A stretch of DNA of 64,000 nt, taken from the NCBI GenBank assembly GCA_030726065.1, contig JANREK010000046.1, positions 62,001 through 126,000 of the forward strand, given 5' to 3'. Positions 52,051 through 61,209 of the stretch are shown piece after piece. Source of the stretch: Sediminibacterium sp. (lineage in GTDB: Bacteria; Bacteroidota; Bacteroidia; Chitinophagales; Chitinophagaceae). Both the position numbers and the translations under genes were made by a program. Below the pieces are notes generated by a model, which was not told the origin of the DNA, searched no databases, and saw nothing but the letters and a program-made list of their open reading frames with translations. Position 1 is the first letter of the stretch; each line of letters begins with the position of its first letter.

Positions 52051-53163
52051 TTAGTGGATTGCGTTTAATACGCCGCTTTGTATAATACCGCCTGCAACTA
52101 CATCATCTCCTTCGTAAAATACCGCGCTTTGTCCTGGTGTAATACTTTTTACATTTTCGTAAAATCTTGCTTGCACACCATTGTCGGTATTGGATAAGGT
52201 ACATAATGCACCCGCATCGTGGTATCTAATTTTTGCCATCACATCCATGGATTCAGATAGATGATCATATTTTATCCAATTCAATTTAGCGACCATCATA
52301 TCGTTTTTATCTAAGTCGGTTTCTTCTCCAATCACAACGACATTATTCACTGGATCAATATCGGTCACATACACGGGATGCCCCATGGCTAATTCCAAAC
52401 CCTTTCTTTGTCCAATCGTATAAAATGGATAGCCTTTATGTTTGCCTAATCTTTTTCCTTTGGTATCCACAAACCAACCGCCGTTCACTCTTTCTTCCAA
52501 ACCATCTACGCGTCTTTTTAAAAATCCTCTGTAATCATTATCAGGAACAAAGCAAATTTCATAGCTCTCACTTTTCTTTGCCAATTCTGGATAACCCATA
52601 TCAATTGCCATTTGTTTGATATCTTTTTTATGCATGCCACCCAATGGTAAAATAGTGCGCTTTAGTAAATCTTGATCCACACCCCATAATACATAGCTTT
52701 GGTCCTTGGTCTCATCCAAACCTTTTGAAATTACATAACGGCCATTGGTGTGTTGTCTCACTTTTGCATAATGTCCTGTCGCAATAAATTCACAACCCAA
52801 TGCATCAGCACGCTTTAATAAAGCACGCCATTTAATATGGGTATTACACATTACGCAAGGGTTGGGGGTGCGACCTGCCAAATATTCTTCCACAAAATTT
52901 TCAATAACAAAATCGCCAAACTCATCTCTAATATCTAATATATAGTGGGGGAAGCCATTGTTGACAGCAGCTAATCGGGCATCATTAAAGGAGTCAATAT
53001 TGCAACAGCCTGTTTCCTTCCCATTGGTGTTGCTAGTGGAGTAATCCCAGGTTTTCATGGTTATTCCTACGACCTCATAACCTTCGTTGTGTAATAAAAG
53101 CGCGGCAACCGTGCTATCAATTCCGCCGCTCATGGCGACTAAAACCTTTCCTTTTTTACTCAT
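52051..53163 (-). CDS. mnmA: tRNA 2-thiouridine(34) synthase MnmA
   Basis: MnmA adds sulfur to U34 of Lys, Glu and Gln tRNAs. The 370-residue protein has the PP-loop VLVAMSGGIDSTVAALLL near the start, and the two catalytic cysteines in NPCVMCNTHIKW and ESYEICFVPDNDYR. GHYAKVR and YTIGQRKGL are also diagnostic. The frame is open for 46 codons upstream, but MSKKGKVLVAMSGG is the normal start; a TACTTTTG box lies 31 bases before it. Confidence 0.94.
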   Translation of the reverse strand: MSKKGKVLVAMSGGIDSTVAALLLHNEGYEVVGITMKTWDYSTSNTNGKETGCCNIDSFNDARLAAVNNGFPHYILDIRDEFGDFVIENFVEEYLAGRTPNPCVMCNTHIKWRALLKRADALGCEFIATGHYAKVRQHTNGRYVISKGLDETKDQSYVLWGVDQDLLKRTILPLGGMHKKDIKQMAIDMGYPELAKKSESYEICFVPDNDYRGFLKRRVDGLEERVNGGWFVDTKGKRLGKHKGYPFYTIGQRKGLELAMGHPVYVTDIDPVNNVVVIGEETDLDKNDMMVAKLNWIKYDHLSESMDVMAKIRYHDAGALCTLSNTDNGVQARFYENVKSITPGQSAVFYEGDDVVAGGIIQSGVLNAIH

Positions 53164-53194
53164 GGTATTTGGCCAGTTAAATGTTGGCTTACCA

Positions 53195-53202
53195 CAAAAG
53201 TA
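53195..53202 (-). promoter_or_regulatory. -7 box of mnmA
   Basis: TACTTTTG on the minus strand, 31 bases before the mnmA ATG. It supports the shorter start. Confidence 0.5.
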
Positions 53203-53312
53203 ATTGATCCTGAGCGACTTTATCACATTGGGGGTAAAAGTGGGCTTAATTTTTAATGTCGACAACCGAAAAACCCTATCTTCATTCCCATAAAACGACA
53301 AAATATAAGAAA

Positions 53313-53747
53313 ATGATTAAACTACAAGTTATTGGAAATTTAGGCAAAGACGCCTTAGTTAACAATGTAAATGGCAAAACAGTAATTAACTTTAATGTGG
53401 CTCATACAGAGCGATTTAAAGACGCACAAGGGAATCAAAAGGATCGTACAACATGGGTGGACTGTTCGTATTGGACAGACCGCACTGCAGTTGCGCCTTA
53501 TTTAAAAAAAGGAACGCAGGTGTATGTGGAAGGAACACCGGATGTAAGGTCTTACACAACAACTGATGGACGTAATGGTGCTTCATTAACACTTCGAATT
53601 TCATCTGTTCAGTTATTAGGTGCGAAACCAGCTGGTTCAAATGCAGGTGGCGGATCAGATGCTTCTGGCGGCGATGCAGGTAATGGCGGATATCAAAATA
53701 CAGGTGGAGGATCAGATACCACTGCAATGGATGATTTACCATTTTAA
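53313..53747 (+). CDS. ssb: Single-stranded DNA-binding protein
   Basis: A 144-residue OB-fold protein that coats single-stranded DNA. It begins MIKLQVIGNLGKDA, has VINFNVAHTERFKD and TWVDCSYW in the OB core, a Gly/Ser/Asp-rich linker (about 110-135), and the partner-binding tail DDLPF at the C-terminus. The ATG at 53313 gives the family start; the frame runs 19 codons further upstream but with no SSB-like sequence. A terminator follows. Confidence 0.93.
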   Translation: MIKLQVIGNLGKDALVNNVNGKTVINFNVAHTERFKDAQGNQKDRTTWVDCSYWTDRTAVAPYLKKGTQVYVEGTPDVRSYTTTDGRNGASLTLRISSVQLLGAKPAGSNAGGGSDASGGDAGNGGYQNTGGGSDTTAMDDLPF

Positions 53748-53769
53748 TTAAAAGCATTCTGCAATATTT

Positions 53770-53799
53770 AAAAGGTATACTTTAGGGTATACCTTTTTT
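53770..53799 (+). terminator. Rho-independent terminator after ssb
   Basis: AAAGGTATAC pairs perfectly with GTATACCTTT around a 6-base loop, followed by a T run. Confidence 0.88.
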
Positions 53800-53871
53800 G
53801 TTATTGGCTAACATATGTTTGGTAATAAGCTTGAATTCCATCATTTGATTAAATAAGTTTCATTAATTCAA

Positions 53872-53900
53872 TTGAAATTCACTACACATAATTACCTTTG
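53872..53900 (+). promoter_or_regulatory. Aspartate kinase promoter (-33 TTG and -7 box)
   Basis: TTG at 53872-53874, an 18-base spacer, then TACCTTTG at 53893-53900, 35 bases before the ATG at 53936. Confidence 0.6.
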
Positions 53901-53935
53901 ACGATACAAAAATTGATTACATAAAATTTTTTCTA

Positions 53936-55255
53936 ATGAGGGTAATGAAATTTGGAGGAACAAGTGTTGGAAAGCCGGAAAGGATGCATCAAGTATCGCA
54001 ATTAATTACGCGTGACGGGGAACCTACCATCGTGGTATTAAGTGCATTAAGCGGAACTACAAATGCATTGGTTGAAATAAGCAATAGTTTGGCAGCACAA
54101 GACAAAGTGGGGTCCACGGAAAAAATTGATGCACTTGAAAAGCATTATGCATTATTTATAAATGATTTAATAAAAGATGCATCACTTAAAACAAAAGCGG
54201 GAGCTATTATTAAAGAACATTTTGAATTTTTAAGAATCACACAACGCATTTCTTTAAGTGATGCATTGAATAAAGAAATTTTAGCACAAGGTGAATTAAT
54301 GAGCACCAAACTTTTTACATTGTATTTAGAGCAAGAAAAAATTGAACATGCCTTAATCCCCGCTTTGGATTTTATGTGCTTGGACATCAATGATGAACCT
54401 GATTTAACATTGATTGAGCAAAAAATAAAAGTTGTCTTAGCGCAATATCCAGCTAAAAAATTGTTTATTACCCAAGGATATATTTGTCGCAATGCAAAAG
54501 GCGAAGTTGATAATTTAAAGAGAGGTGGAAGTGATTACACCGCTTCATTAATTGCTGCAGCAGTACAAGCGAGTGTTTGTGAAATTTGGACGGATATTGA
54601 TGGTATGCATAATAATGACCCTCGCGTAGTGGATAAAACGGTTGCTATTGAGCAATTGAGTTTTGATGAAGCTGCGGAATTGGCTTATTTCGGTGCTAAA
54701 ATATTACACCCTACTTGTATTTGGCCAGCACAACAAGGAAACATCCCTGTGAAATTATTAAATACCATGCAACCGTCGGCTGCGGGTACAGTAATAAAAA
54801 AAGAAGCAGGAAGTACTGGCGTAAAAGCGGTGGCTGCTAAGGATGGTATTATCGCCATCAAAATTAAGAGCAGTAGAATGTTGTTGGCTTATGGATTCTT
54901 AAGAAAGATATTTGAAGTGTTTGAAAAATACAAAACACCTATTGATATGGTCACCACTTCAGAGGTGGCAGTATCTGTTACTATTGATAGCGATTTGCAT
55001 TTAGATGAAATTATTACAGAGCTTAATAATATCGCATCCATTGAAGTTGAAAAAAATCAAACCATCATTTCGATTGTTGGAAACGAAATTGCCAAAACAG
55101 ATGCTGTATTAAAAAAGTTATTCGGTGCAATTAATGAGATACCTGTAACCATGGTAAGCTATGGTGGAAGTCATCATAATATTTCATTATTGATTCCAAG
55201 CGAATACAAAACCAAAACTTTACAACTCGTGAATAAGGGATTATTCAATTTGTAA
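53936..55255 (+). CDS. Aspartate kinase (monofunctional)
   Basis: A 439-residue enzyme making aspartyl phosphate, the first step to lysine, threonine and methionine. The kinase domain has VMKFGGTSVGKPERM, FITQGYICRNAKGEVDNLKRGGSDYTASL and EIWTDIDGMHNNDPR. Two ACT domains fill the C-terminal 150 residues (IKIKSSRML and TIISIVGNEIA), the usual feedback-inhibition sites. No homoserine dehydrogenase is fused. LysC- and ThrA-type specificity cannot be told apart by eye. It converges on a TonB receptor gene, with 11 bases between the stops. Confidence 0.92.
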   Translation: MRVMKFGGTSVGKPERMHQVSQLITRDGEPTIVVLSALSGTTNALVEISNSLAAQDKVGSTEKIDALEKHYALFINDLIKDASLKTKAGAIIKEHFEFLRITQRISLSDALNKEILAQGELMSTKLFTLYLEQEKIEHALIPALDFMCLDINDEPDLTLIEQKIKVVLAQYPAKKLFITQGYICRNAKGEVDNLKRGGSDYTASLIAAAVQASVCEIWTDIDGMHNNDPRVVDKTVAIEQLSFDEAAELAYFGAKILHPTCIWPAQQGNIPVKLLNTMQPSAAGTVIKKEAGSTGVKAVAAKDGIIAIKIKSSRMLLAYGFLRKIFEVFEKYKTPIDMVTTSEVAVSVTIDSDLHLDEIITELNNIASIEVEKNQTIISIVGNEIAKTDAVLKKLFGAINEIPVTMVSYGGSHHNISLLIPSEYKTKTLQLVNKGLFNL

Positions 55256-55266
55256 TTGGATTTATT

Positions 55267-57462
55267 TTATAGCTTCGCTCCAATTGAAATAAACAAACTG
55301 CGTCCATCAGCAGGTAGTGCACCTGGTCCTGGGTATCCACCAGCGCGTCTAGTGAAATATCTTTTATCCCATAAATTATTGATTCCCGCTTTTAGCTGTA
55401 ACATTTTGGAAAACTTATAACTACCTGTTAAGTCTGTGATTGAATAGGAGGGGATGCGTCCCGTATTCCCATTTGCACTTGCGGCAATCGTATTATTTGC
55501 ATCACTAAAGGAAGCGCTTACAAAACTTAATTGTGCGGTGATTAGAAAATTTTTGTATCCATAGCTGATACCTCCTCTGAAAATATCAGTAGGGGCATTT
55601 TCAACTTTTTTGCCTTTGGTATTTGCATCTTTATGATCACTGCTATAGGTTGCATTTGTATATGCATAGGAACTAAATAAGATGACATCAGTGGTTTGAC
55701 TATTTGTAAATGCCCTTACTGGATTGAATTCAATATAAGATTCGATACCCTGGCTAATACTAGCTCCCACATTGGTAATAAGTCTGTAGTTAGTGCCTGA
55801 AGTTGTAATGGTACCGACACGATTATTATATTTTAAATAAAATCCACTAATATCAAATTGAATATAATTTTTTACTTTACCTCTATAGCCAATATCAAAA
55901 TTATAGCCTTTGGCATCTTTTAAATCTGGGTCAACCACGTCTGTCGTTGGAGGTGCTTGTAAATTTGCAAATTGAATAGGTCTGTATGCCTGAGAAAAAT
56001 TTGCATAAAATTCTGTAGCCTTTGTTACATGGTATTCTGATCCAACACCAGCGAGTAGGAAACTTCTACTCCTAGTGATATTTTGTAAATTAATGGCGAT
56101 TCCATTGTTTGTTAGTCCATTTCTTCCGGCAGCTGAACCTTCCAGCCATTCGTATCTGATGCCTGGAATTAAATATAGCTTATCTGAAAATTTAAAAATG
56201 TTTTCAATAAATCCTGCGGCATTGGATGAAGCAAAACTTACATTTTTAGGGTAGGTTCCTTTTATAGTGATGTCATAATTAGATCCTGTGCTACCAATAC
56301 CATCGGCTAAACGATCCGTATTACCTTTATATAATCTGATACCTCCTGCAACCGTATTTTTAAATTTACCAATGGCATAATCGCTTATAATTCTACTTTC
56401 AATACCGTAGTTTCTGTATTTATCTAAATTGACAATCCTATTATTAAATTGGTTTGTTGCAAGGTTGATACTATCTTTTATATTGATGGATTGTAAAAAT
56501 CCTACACTATTTCGGTCGCCGATGGTTCCAAAAACTTTTGTGTTCCAACGTGTATGTTCATTGATTTCGTATTGTAGTATTAGGGCGGGTGTCATCCAAG
56601 TGATATCAAACCAGTTTCTGTTTCTGAAGCTTTGTTTTGCATCTTGTATTATTTGCATATCGTTTAAACCTCCAGCTTGTTGACTTCTGATATGTGAATA
56701 CATTAATTCAAACCTGAGTGAAAATTTATTTGTAAAATTATAGGTAATTGAACCGAAACCAGATTTGGTATAAAATTGACTATTATTTCGCCATCCTTCC
56801 CCATTTCGTTGGTCAAAAAATGAATAATAATGAAGTTTCCCACGCTTGCCACCTAATGCATTATAACTATTCAATAAACCATTGCTCCCAATAGTTTGTT
56901 GCGTTTCAAACTCGATGGGTTTATTAATTTCATTACCATCCTTTAAAATATAATTGACCATGCCACCGAATTGCGGTCCATATTGTAATGCAGCTTGACC
57001 TCTAACAATTTCAATTCTTTGTACAGCTTGCAGTTGTGGATTATAATAAGCTTCAGGATAGCCAAATGGATCGGCGGCGATATCATAGCCGTTTTGTCTA
57101 ACATTAAATTCCCAACTACGGTTAGGACTTAAGCCTCTTGCTGCAATGCCAATTTGAATACCGCTAGGGTCACTCTCCCAAACGTGTATCCCTGGCACTT
57201 TTGCTAATACTTGACGCATGGTATTGTTGGCGATATTGCCCTGAACATTTTCAAGCACTATTAAAGCATTCTTTTTACCAGCATAGATGGTAGTACCAAC
57301 AATTTCTGGTAGTTGTTGATAATCGCTTTTGCTATTTCTGCCCACGACAGTAATGTCGGGTAAGCTTTTCCATTGCAAGCTGTCCTTCGATTTATCCTGT
57401 GCACATAGTTCTTGTGTCAGCATACAGATTAAGGCTATGGAAATAATTATTTTTCGTATCAT
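55267..57462 (-). CDS. TonB-dependent receptor, FecA-like
   Basis: A 731-residue outer-membrane receptor, probably for a ferric siderophore or ferric citrate. A signal peptide ends near LCAQ (residue 22). A TonB-box-like DITVVG precedes the plug domain (TMRQVLAKVPGIHVWE, RIEIVRGQAALQYGPQFGGMVNYIL). The barrel follows and the final strand ends SLFISIGAKL. It has no carboxypeptidase-like domain and no SusD partner, unlike the SusC protein at 31.7 kb. A TATTTTTG box lies seven bases before the ATG. Confidence 0.88.
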   Translation of the reverse strand: MIRKIIISIALICMLTQELCAQDKSKDSLQWKSLPDITVVGRNSKSDYQQLPEIVGTTIYAGKKNALIVLENVQGNIANNTMRQVLAKVPGIHVWESDPSGIQIGIAARGLSPNRSWEFNVRQNGYDIAADPFGYPEAYYNPQLQAVQRIEIVRGQAALQYGPQFGGMVNYILKDGNEINKPIEFETQQTIGSNGLLNSYNALGGKRGKLHYYSFFDQRNGEGWRNNSQFYTKSGFGSITYNFTNKFSLRFELMYSHIRSQQAGGLNDMQIIQDAKQSFRNRNWFDITWMTPALILQYEINEHTRWNTKVFGTIGDRNSVGFLQSINIKDSINLATNQFNNRIVNLDKYRNYGIESRIISDYAIGKFKNTVAGGIRLYKGNTDRLADGIGSTGSNYDITIKGTYPKNVSFASSNAAGFIENIFKFSDKLYLIPGIRYEWLEGSAAGRNGLTNNGIAINLQNITRSRSFLLAGVGSEYHVTKATEFYANFSQAYRPIQFANLQAPPTTDVVDPDLKDAKGYNFDIGYRGKVKNYIQFDISGFYLKYNNRVGTITTSGTNYRLITNVGASISQGIESYIEFNPVRAFTNSQTTDVILFSSYAYTNATYSSDHKDANTKGKKVENAPTDIFRGGISYGYKNFLITAQLSFVSASFSDANNTIAASANGNTGRIPSYSITDLTGSYKFSKMLQLKAGINNLWDKRYFTRRAGGYPGPGALPADGRSLFISIGAKL

Positions 57463-57469
57463 AGTGCCG

Positions 57470-57477
57470 CAAAAATA
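57470..57477 (-). promoter_or_regulatory. -7 box of the FecA-like receptor
   Basis: TATTTTTG on the minus strand, seven bases before the ATG at 57462, giving a very short or no leader. Confidence 0.55.
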
Positions 57478-57540
57478 AACTCAATTGAAACTGCTCGTTT
57501 TTGAAAAGAGGAAAAGTGATTTATGTTATACGGAAAAATA

Positions 57541-57572
57541 AAAAGGAGTCCTGAAAATCAGGACTCCTTTTT
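57541..57572 (-). terminator. Terminator of queA
   Basis: AAAAGGAGTCCTGA pairs perfectly with TCAGGACTCCTTTT around AAA, with T runs on both strands. It lies between queA and the receptor gene. Confidence 0.92.
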
Positions 57573-57598
57573 AGCTAGAATTTATATTTTATTAAATT

Positions 57599-58648
57599 TT
57601 AGATAAACAATAACGCGTCTCCGTAAGAGAAGAAACGGTATTTATCTTTAATTGCTTTTTTATATGCTTCCATCGCTAATTCATATCCTGCAAAAGCACA
57701 AGACATAATTAACAAGCTCGTTTTTGGTAAATGAAAGTTGGTCACCAAGCTATCTGCAATATTAAAATTATAAGGAGGGTGAATAAAATGATTCGTCCAT
57801 CCTTCTGCAGGTTTTAATAAACGTTGCGCAGTTACTCTGCTTTCCATTGCACGCATGGCTGTTGTTCCAATGGAACAAACGCGACGACCATTTTGTTTTG
57901 CAGTATTAATGATGTGACAAGTATCATCATCAATCTTAAAATATTCAGCGTCCATTTTATGTTTGCTTAAATCTTCCACTTCAATAGGGCGGAAAGTACT
58001 TAAACCAGTATGTAAGGTGACTTCCGCAAAACGGATACCTAAAATTTCTGATCTTTTTATTAACTCCTTGCTAAAGTGCAAACCAGCTGTTGGCGCAGCT
58101 ACTGCACCCTCATGCTTTGCATATACAGTTTGATATCTTTCTTTATCTTCTTCGTCTGGCTTACGCTTAATATATTTAGGCAATGGGGTTTCTCCTAAAA
58201 ATTCTAACATATTTCTAAATCCATCATCGTCACCTTCCCATAAAAAGCGAATGGTACGGCCACGGCTAGTGGTGTTGTCAATGACTTCGGCAACCAATTC
58301 TTCGTTTTCGCCAAAATATAATTTGTTTCCTACACGAATTTTTCTTGCGGGATCAACAATTACGTCCCATAAACGATTGGGCTTATTTAATTCTCTTAAT
58401 AAGAAAACTTCAATCTTAGCACCTGTTTTTTCCTTGCGACCATACATACGTGCAGGAAATACTTTGGTGTTGTTCACGACAAAAACATCTTTGTCATCAT
58501 AGTACTCTAATAAATCAGAAAAATTTCGATTCTCCATGTGACCATTCTGACGGTTTACAACCATCAGTCTACTGTCTTCTCTACGTTTGGTAGGGTGTTG
58601 GGCGATCAAATTCAAAGGTAGGTCGTACCTAAATTGGGAAAGTTTCAT
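57599..58648 (-). CDS. queA: S-adenosylmethionine:tRNA ribosyltransferase-isomerase
   Basis: QueA transfers the ribosyl part of SAM to preQ1 in tRNA, giving epoxyqueuosine. The 349-residue protein starts [19 protein letters not shown], has RDEDSRL-like [12 protein letters not shown], then [13 protein letters not shown] and [12 protein letters not shown], and [13 protein letters not shown] near the end. All are characteristic. It has a leader of about 85 bases containing two hairpins. With tgt it marks an active queuosine pathway. Confidence 0.95.
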   Translation of the reverse strand: MKLSQFRYDLPLNLIAQHPTKRREDSRLMVVNRQNGHMENRNFSDLLEYYDDKDVFVVNNTKVFPARMYGRKEKTGAKIEVFLLRELNKPNRLWDVIVDPARKIRVGNKLYFGENEELVAEVIDNTTSRGRTIRFLWEGDDDGFRNMLEFLGETPLPKYIKRKPDEEDKERYQTVYAKHEGAVAAPTAGLHFSKELIKRSEILGIRFAEVTLHTGLSTFRPIEVEDLSKHKMDAEYFKIDDDTCHIINTAKQNGRRVCSIGTTAMRAMESRVTAQRLLKPAEGWTNHFIHPPYNFNIADSLVTNFHLPKTSLLIMSCAFAGYELAMEAYKKAIKDKYRFFSYGDALLFI

Positions 58649-58690
58649 TTGTGTCTATTTTTGGGTGATAGCCACATTAAGTTTACTACA

Positions 58691-58727
58691 GCCTTACGGG
58701 GCAGTTCGCTTCATGTTACGGCATGAA
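58691..58727 (-). promoter_or_regulatory. Two hairpins with identical loops in the queA leader
   Basis: In the queA transcript, TTCATG-CCGTAA-CATGAA is followed by GCC-CCGTAA-GGC. The second stem is short but extended by ACT/AGT beyond a bulge. Both six-base loops read CCGTAA. They lie between the promoter box at 58739-58746 and the start codon. Confidence 0.45.
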
Positions 58728-58738
58728 AATTATGGAGG

Positions 58739-58746
58739 CAAATGTA
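58739..58746 (-). promoter_or_regulatory. -7 box of queA
   Basis: TACATTTG on the minus strand matches TAnnTTTG, 90 bases before the queA ATG, the longest leader among the boxes seen here. Confidence 0.45.
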
Positions 58747-58832
58747 CGACTTTAGCATTAATTTTGCGGACACAACATTTGTACCTAAAATTGGGCAATT
58801 TATACAAAATCACTAGATTTGCAAACAATTGT

Positions 58833-58840
58833 TAGTTTTG
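58833..58840 (+). promoter_or_regulatory. -7 box of ccsA
   Basis: TAGTTTTG matches TAnnTTTG, 30 bases before the ATG at 58871. Confidence 0.5.
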
Positions 58841-58870
58841 GTCCGGTGTTGATTTAAAACAAATTATTCT

Positions 58871-59551
58871 ATGTTGAAAGCTAAATGGTGGAAAGTTTTG
58901 TCATTTCTTCTTTTGTTGTACACTTGTACCTACGGATTCATTGTTAAAATTCCTAAGTTGGATGATCGTATGCGAGAGTCAATTCGTAATATGTTTTTTC
59001 ATGTACCTATGTGGTTTGGTATGATGATTCTATTTTTTGTCTCTTTATTTTATGCCATTAAATATTTAAGATCAGGAAATCTAATACACGATGTATACTC
59101 CTATTCCTATGCATCCATGGGTTTGGTATTTGGAATTTTAGGAATTATTACTGGTGCTTTTTGGGCGAACTACCAATGGGGTAGTCCTTGGGTAGGTGAT
59201 CCAAAACAAAATGGTGCAGCCATTGCTTTGCTTATCTATTTTGCCTATTTCGTTTTAAGAGGAAGTTTAATTGATATGGAAAAACGCGCAAGATTATCTG
59301 CCGTGTATAATATATTTTCCTTCTTCATGTTGTTTCCTACTTTATGGATTTTACCAAGATTAACAGAGTCCTTACATCCTGGTGGACAGGGCAGTGAAGG
59401 TAATCCTGGGATCAATGGAAAAGATATGTCTGCAAGTATGCGCACTGTATTTTATCCAGCAGTCATCGGTTGGACTTTATTAGGGGTATGGATTAGTACT
59501 TTAAATATCCGTTACCAATTATTAAAATTAAAGAAGGAAGAATTATTATAA
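58871..59551 (+). CDS. ccsA: Cytochrome c biogenesis protein CcsA/CcmC (heme handling)
   Basis: A 226-residue membrane protein with six transmembrane helices. It carries the tryptophan-rich heme-binding motif WGSPWVGDPKQNG (WWD-type domain), flanked by His residues (FHVPMWF and the later SLHPGGQG). It delivers heme to the periplasm for attachment to c-type cytochromes. Length and start (MLKAKWWKVLSFLLLL) fit the short Bacteroidota CcmC type. It is followed by a ccmD-like gene; ccmB lies 3.7 kb away on the other strand. Confidence 0.9.
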   Translation: MLKAKWWKVLSFLLLLYTCTYGFIVKIPKLDDRMRESIRNMFFHVPMWFGMMILFFVSLFYAIKYLRSGNLIHDVYSYSYASMGLVFGILGIITGAFWANYQWGSPWVGDPKQNGAAIALLIYFAYFVLRGSLIDMEKRARLSAVYNIFSFFMLFPTLWILPRLTESLHPGGQGSEGNPGINGKDMSASMRTVFYPAVIGWTLLGVWISTLNIRYQLLKLKKEELL

Positions 59552-59576
59552 AAATTAACAATCTAAATCAATCCAT

Positions 59577-59750
59577 ATGATTTCTCTTTTACAAGCAATG
59601 AACGCAAATAACGCAGACAGCTTAATGTTGCGCGATGGTAAAATTTATTTAGTAATGACCGTCGTTAGCATCATTTTAGTGGGCTTATTTATTTATGTGG
59701 CAAGCATCGATAAAAAAATAAGTAAGTTGGAAAATAGCGCAAAAGATTAA
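59577..59750 (+). CDS. CcmD family protein
   Basis: A 57-residue protein 25 bases after ccsA. It has one transmembrane helix (about residues 22-44; YLVMTVVSIILVGLFIYVA) followed by a charged tail (SIDKKISKLEN), and the segment LMLRDGKIYLV before it. This layout is typical of CcmD-like proteins of Bacteroidota, which stabilise the heme-export complex. The assignment rests on size, topology and neighbour. Confidence 0.72.
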   Translation: MISLLQAMNANNADSLMLRDGKIYLVMTVVSIILVGLFIYVASIDKKISKLENSAKD

Positions 59751-59771
59751 ATTTATTTAAAACCAAAATAT

Positions 59772-61193
59772 ATGTCAGACAATCAGCCTTACAGTTTTTT
59801 TGAAAGCGTTGAAAAAAGTTTCGACAAGGCTTCTAAGTTTACAACTTGGGAGCAAGGAATATTAGATCAAATTAAAGCTTGTAATAGTATTTACAGCATG
59901 CGTTTCCCAGTAAAAATGGATGACGGTCATATTGAAGTCATTGAAGCATATCGTGTTCAGCATTCACAACATAAGTCACCATGTAAAGGGGGTATTCGTT
60001 TTAGTATGGCGGTGAATCAGGATGAGGTAATGGCATTGGCTGCATTAATGACTTATAAGTGTGCTATTGTGAATGTTCCTTTTGGTGGTGCGAAGGGCGG
60101 TATTAAAATTAGCCCACGAAGTTTAAGTGCGTATGAATTAGAAAAAATAACAAGAAGATATACCTCTGAATTAGTAAAGAAAAATTTTATCGGTCCAGGT
60201 ATTGATGTACCAGCACCAGATTACGGAACAGGTGAGCGTGAGATGGCATGGATTGTGGATACCTATCAATCATTAAAGCCAAGCGAAATTGATGCAGCTG
60301 GTTGTGTGACTGGTAAACCTATTTCTTTAGGTGGTGTGCGTGGTCGTAAAGAAGCAACAGGCTTGGGTGTATTTTTTGGTATCAAAGAAGTTTGTTTGAT
60401 GGAAGATCAAATGAAAAAATTAGGCCTTACTGTTGGCGTGCAGGATAAAAAAGTAATTGTGCAAGGCTTGGGAAATGTTGGTTATTATACTTCTAAATTT
60501 TTCAGAGAGGGTGGTGCTAAGGTTATTGCTATCGCAGAATTTGAAGGGGCTATTTATAATGCGGACGGATTAAATGAGGAAGATGTTTTTCAACATCGTA
60601 AAAAAACAGGAAGTATTTTAAATTTTCCAGGGGCTACTAACATTGCAAATAGGGCAGATGCTTTAGAAATGGAATGTGATATTTTAATTCCAGCAGCATT
60701 GGAAAATGTAATTGATAAAAATAATGCGCCACGAATCAAAGCAAAAATAATTGGGGAAGCGGCGAATGGTCCGTTAACGCCAGCAGCGGATGAGGTTTTT
60801 GTAAAAAAAGGCATTTTAGTTATTCCAGATATGTATTTAAATGCTGGTGGTGTTACTGTATCTTATTTTGAGTGGTTAAAAAACTTAAGTCATGTAAGAT
60901 ATGGTCGTTTGGAAAAAAGATTCACAGAAAATGCGAACATTAATATTTTGAATCAGATGGAGGAATTGACTGGTAAAAAAGTGAACCCTTCTGAAAAAGA
61001 AATTATTGCACATGGTCCTGATGAAATTGATTTAGTGCATAGTGGGTTGGAGGAAACAATGATCAATGCGACGCGTGAAATTATGGACATATGGAAAGCA
61101 AATCCAGCGATACCTGATATGAGGACAGCCGCTTATGTTTGTGCCATTAATAAAGTTGGAACTTCTTATGCTGAATTAGGCATCTTCCCATAA
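59772..61193 (+). CDS. Glu/Leu/Phe/Val family dehydrogenase (glutamate dehydrogenase)
   Basis: A 473-residue oxidoreductase, probably interconverting glutamate and 2-oxoglutarate plus ammonia. The catalytic region has CKGGIRFSMAVNQDEV, NVPFGGAKGGIKI with the active-site lysine, and GPGIDVPAPDYGTGEREM. The NAD(P) domain has KVIVQGLGNVGYYTSKFF. SLGGVRGRKEATGLGV is also conserved. NAD or NADP preference cannot be read reliably. It is 21 bases after the ccmD-like gene and may be read through from ccsA. Confidence 0.9.
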   Translation: MSDNQPYSFFESVEKSFDKASKFTTWEQGILDQIKACNSIYSMRFPVKMDDGHIEVIEAYRVQHSQHKSPCKGGIRFSMAVNQDEVMALAALMTYKCAIVNVPFGGAKGGIKISPRSLSAYELEKITRRYTSELVKKNFIGPGIDVPAPDYGTGEREMAWIVDTYQSLKPSEIDAAGCVTGKPISLGGVRGRKEATGLGVFFGIKEVCLMEDQMKKLGLTVGVQDKKVIVQGLGNVGYYTSKFFREGGAKVIAIAEFEGAIYNADGLNEEDVFQHRKKTGSILNFPGATNIANRADALEMECDILIPAALENVIDKNNAPRIKAKIIGEAANGPLTPAADEVFVKKGILVIPDMYLNAGGVTVSYFEWLKNLSHVRYGRLEKRFTENANINILNQMEELTGKKVNPSEKEIIAHGPDEIDLVHSGLEETMINATREIMDIWKANPAIPDMRTAAYVCAINKVGTSYAELGIFP

Positions 61194-61209
61194 CCTGAAT
61201 TAACATTCA

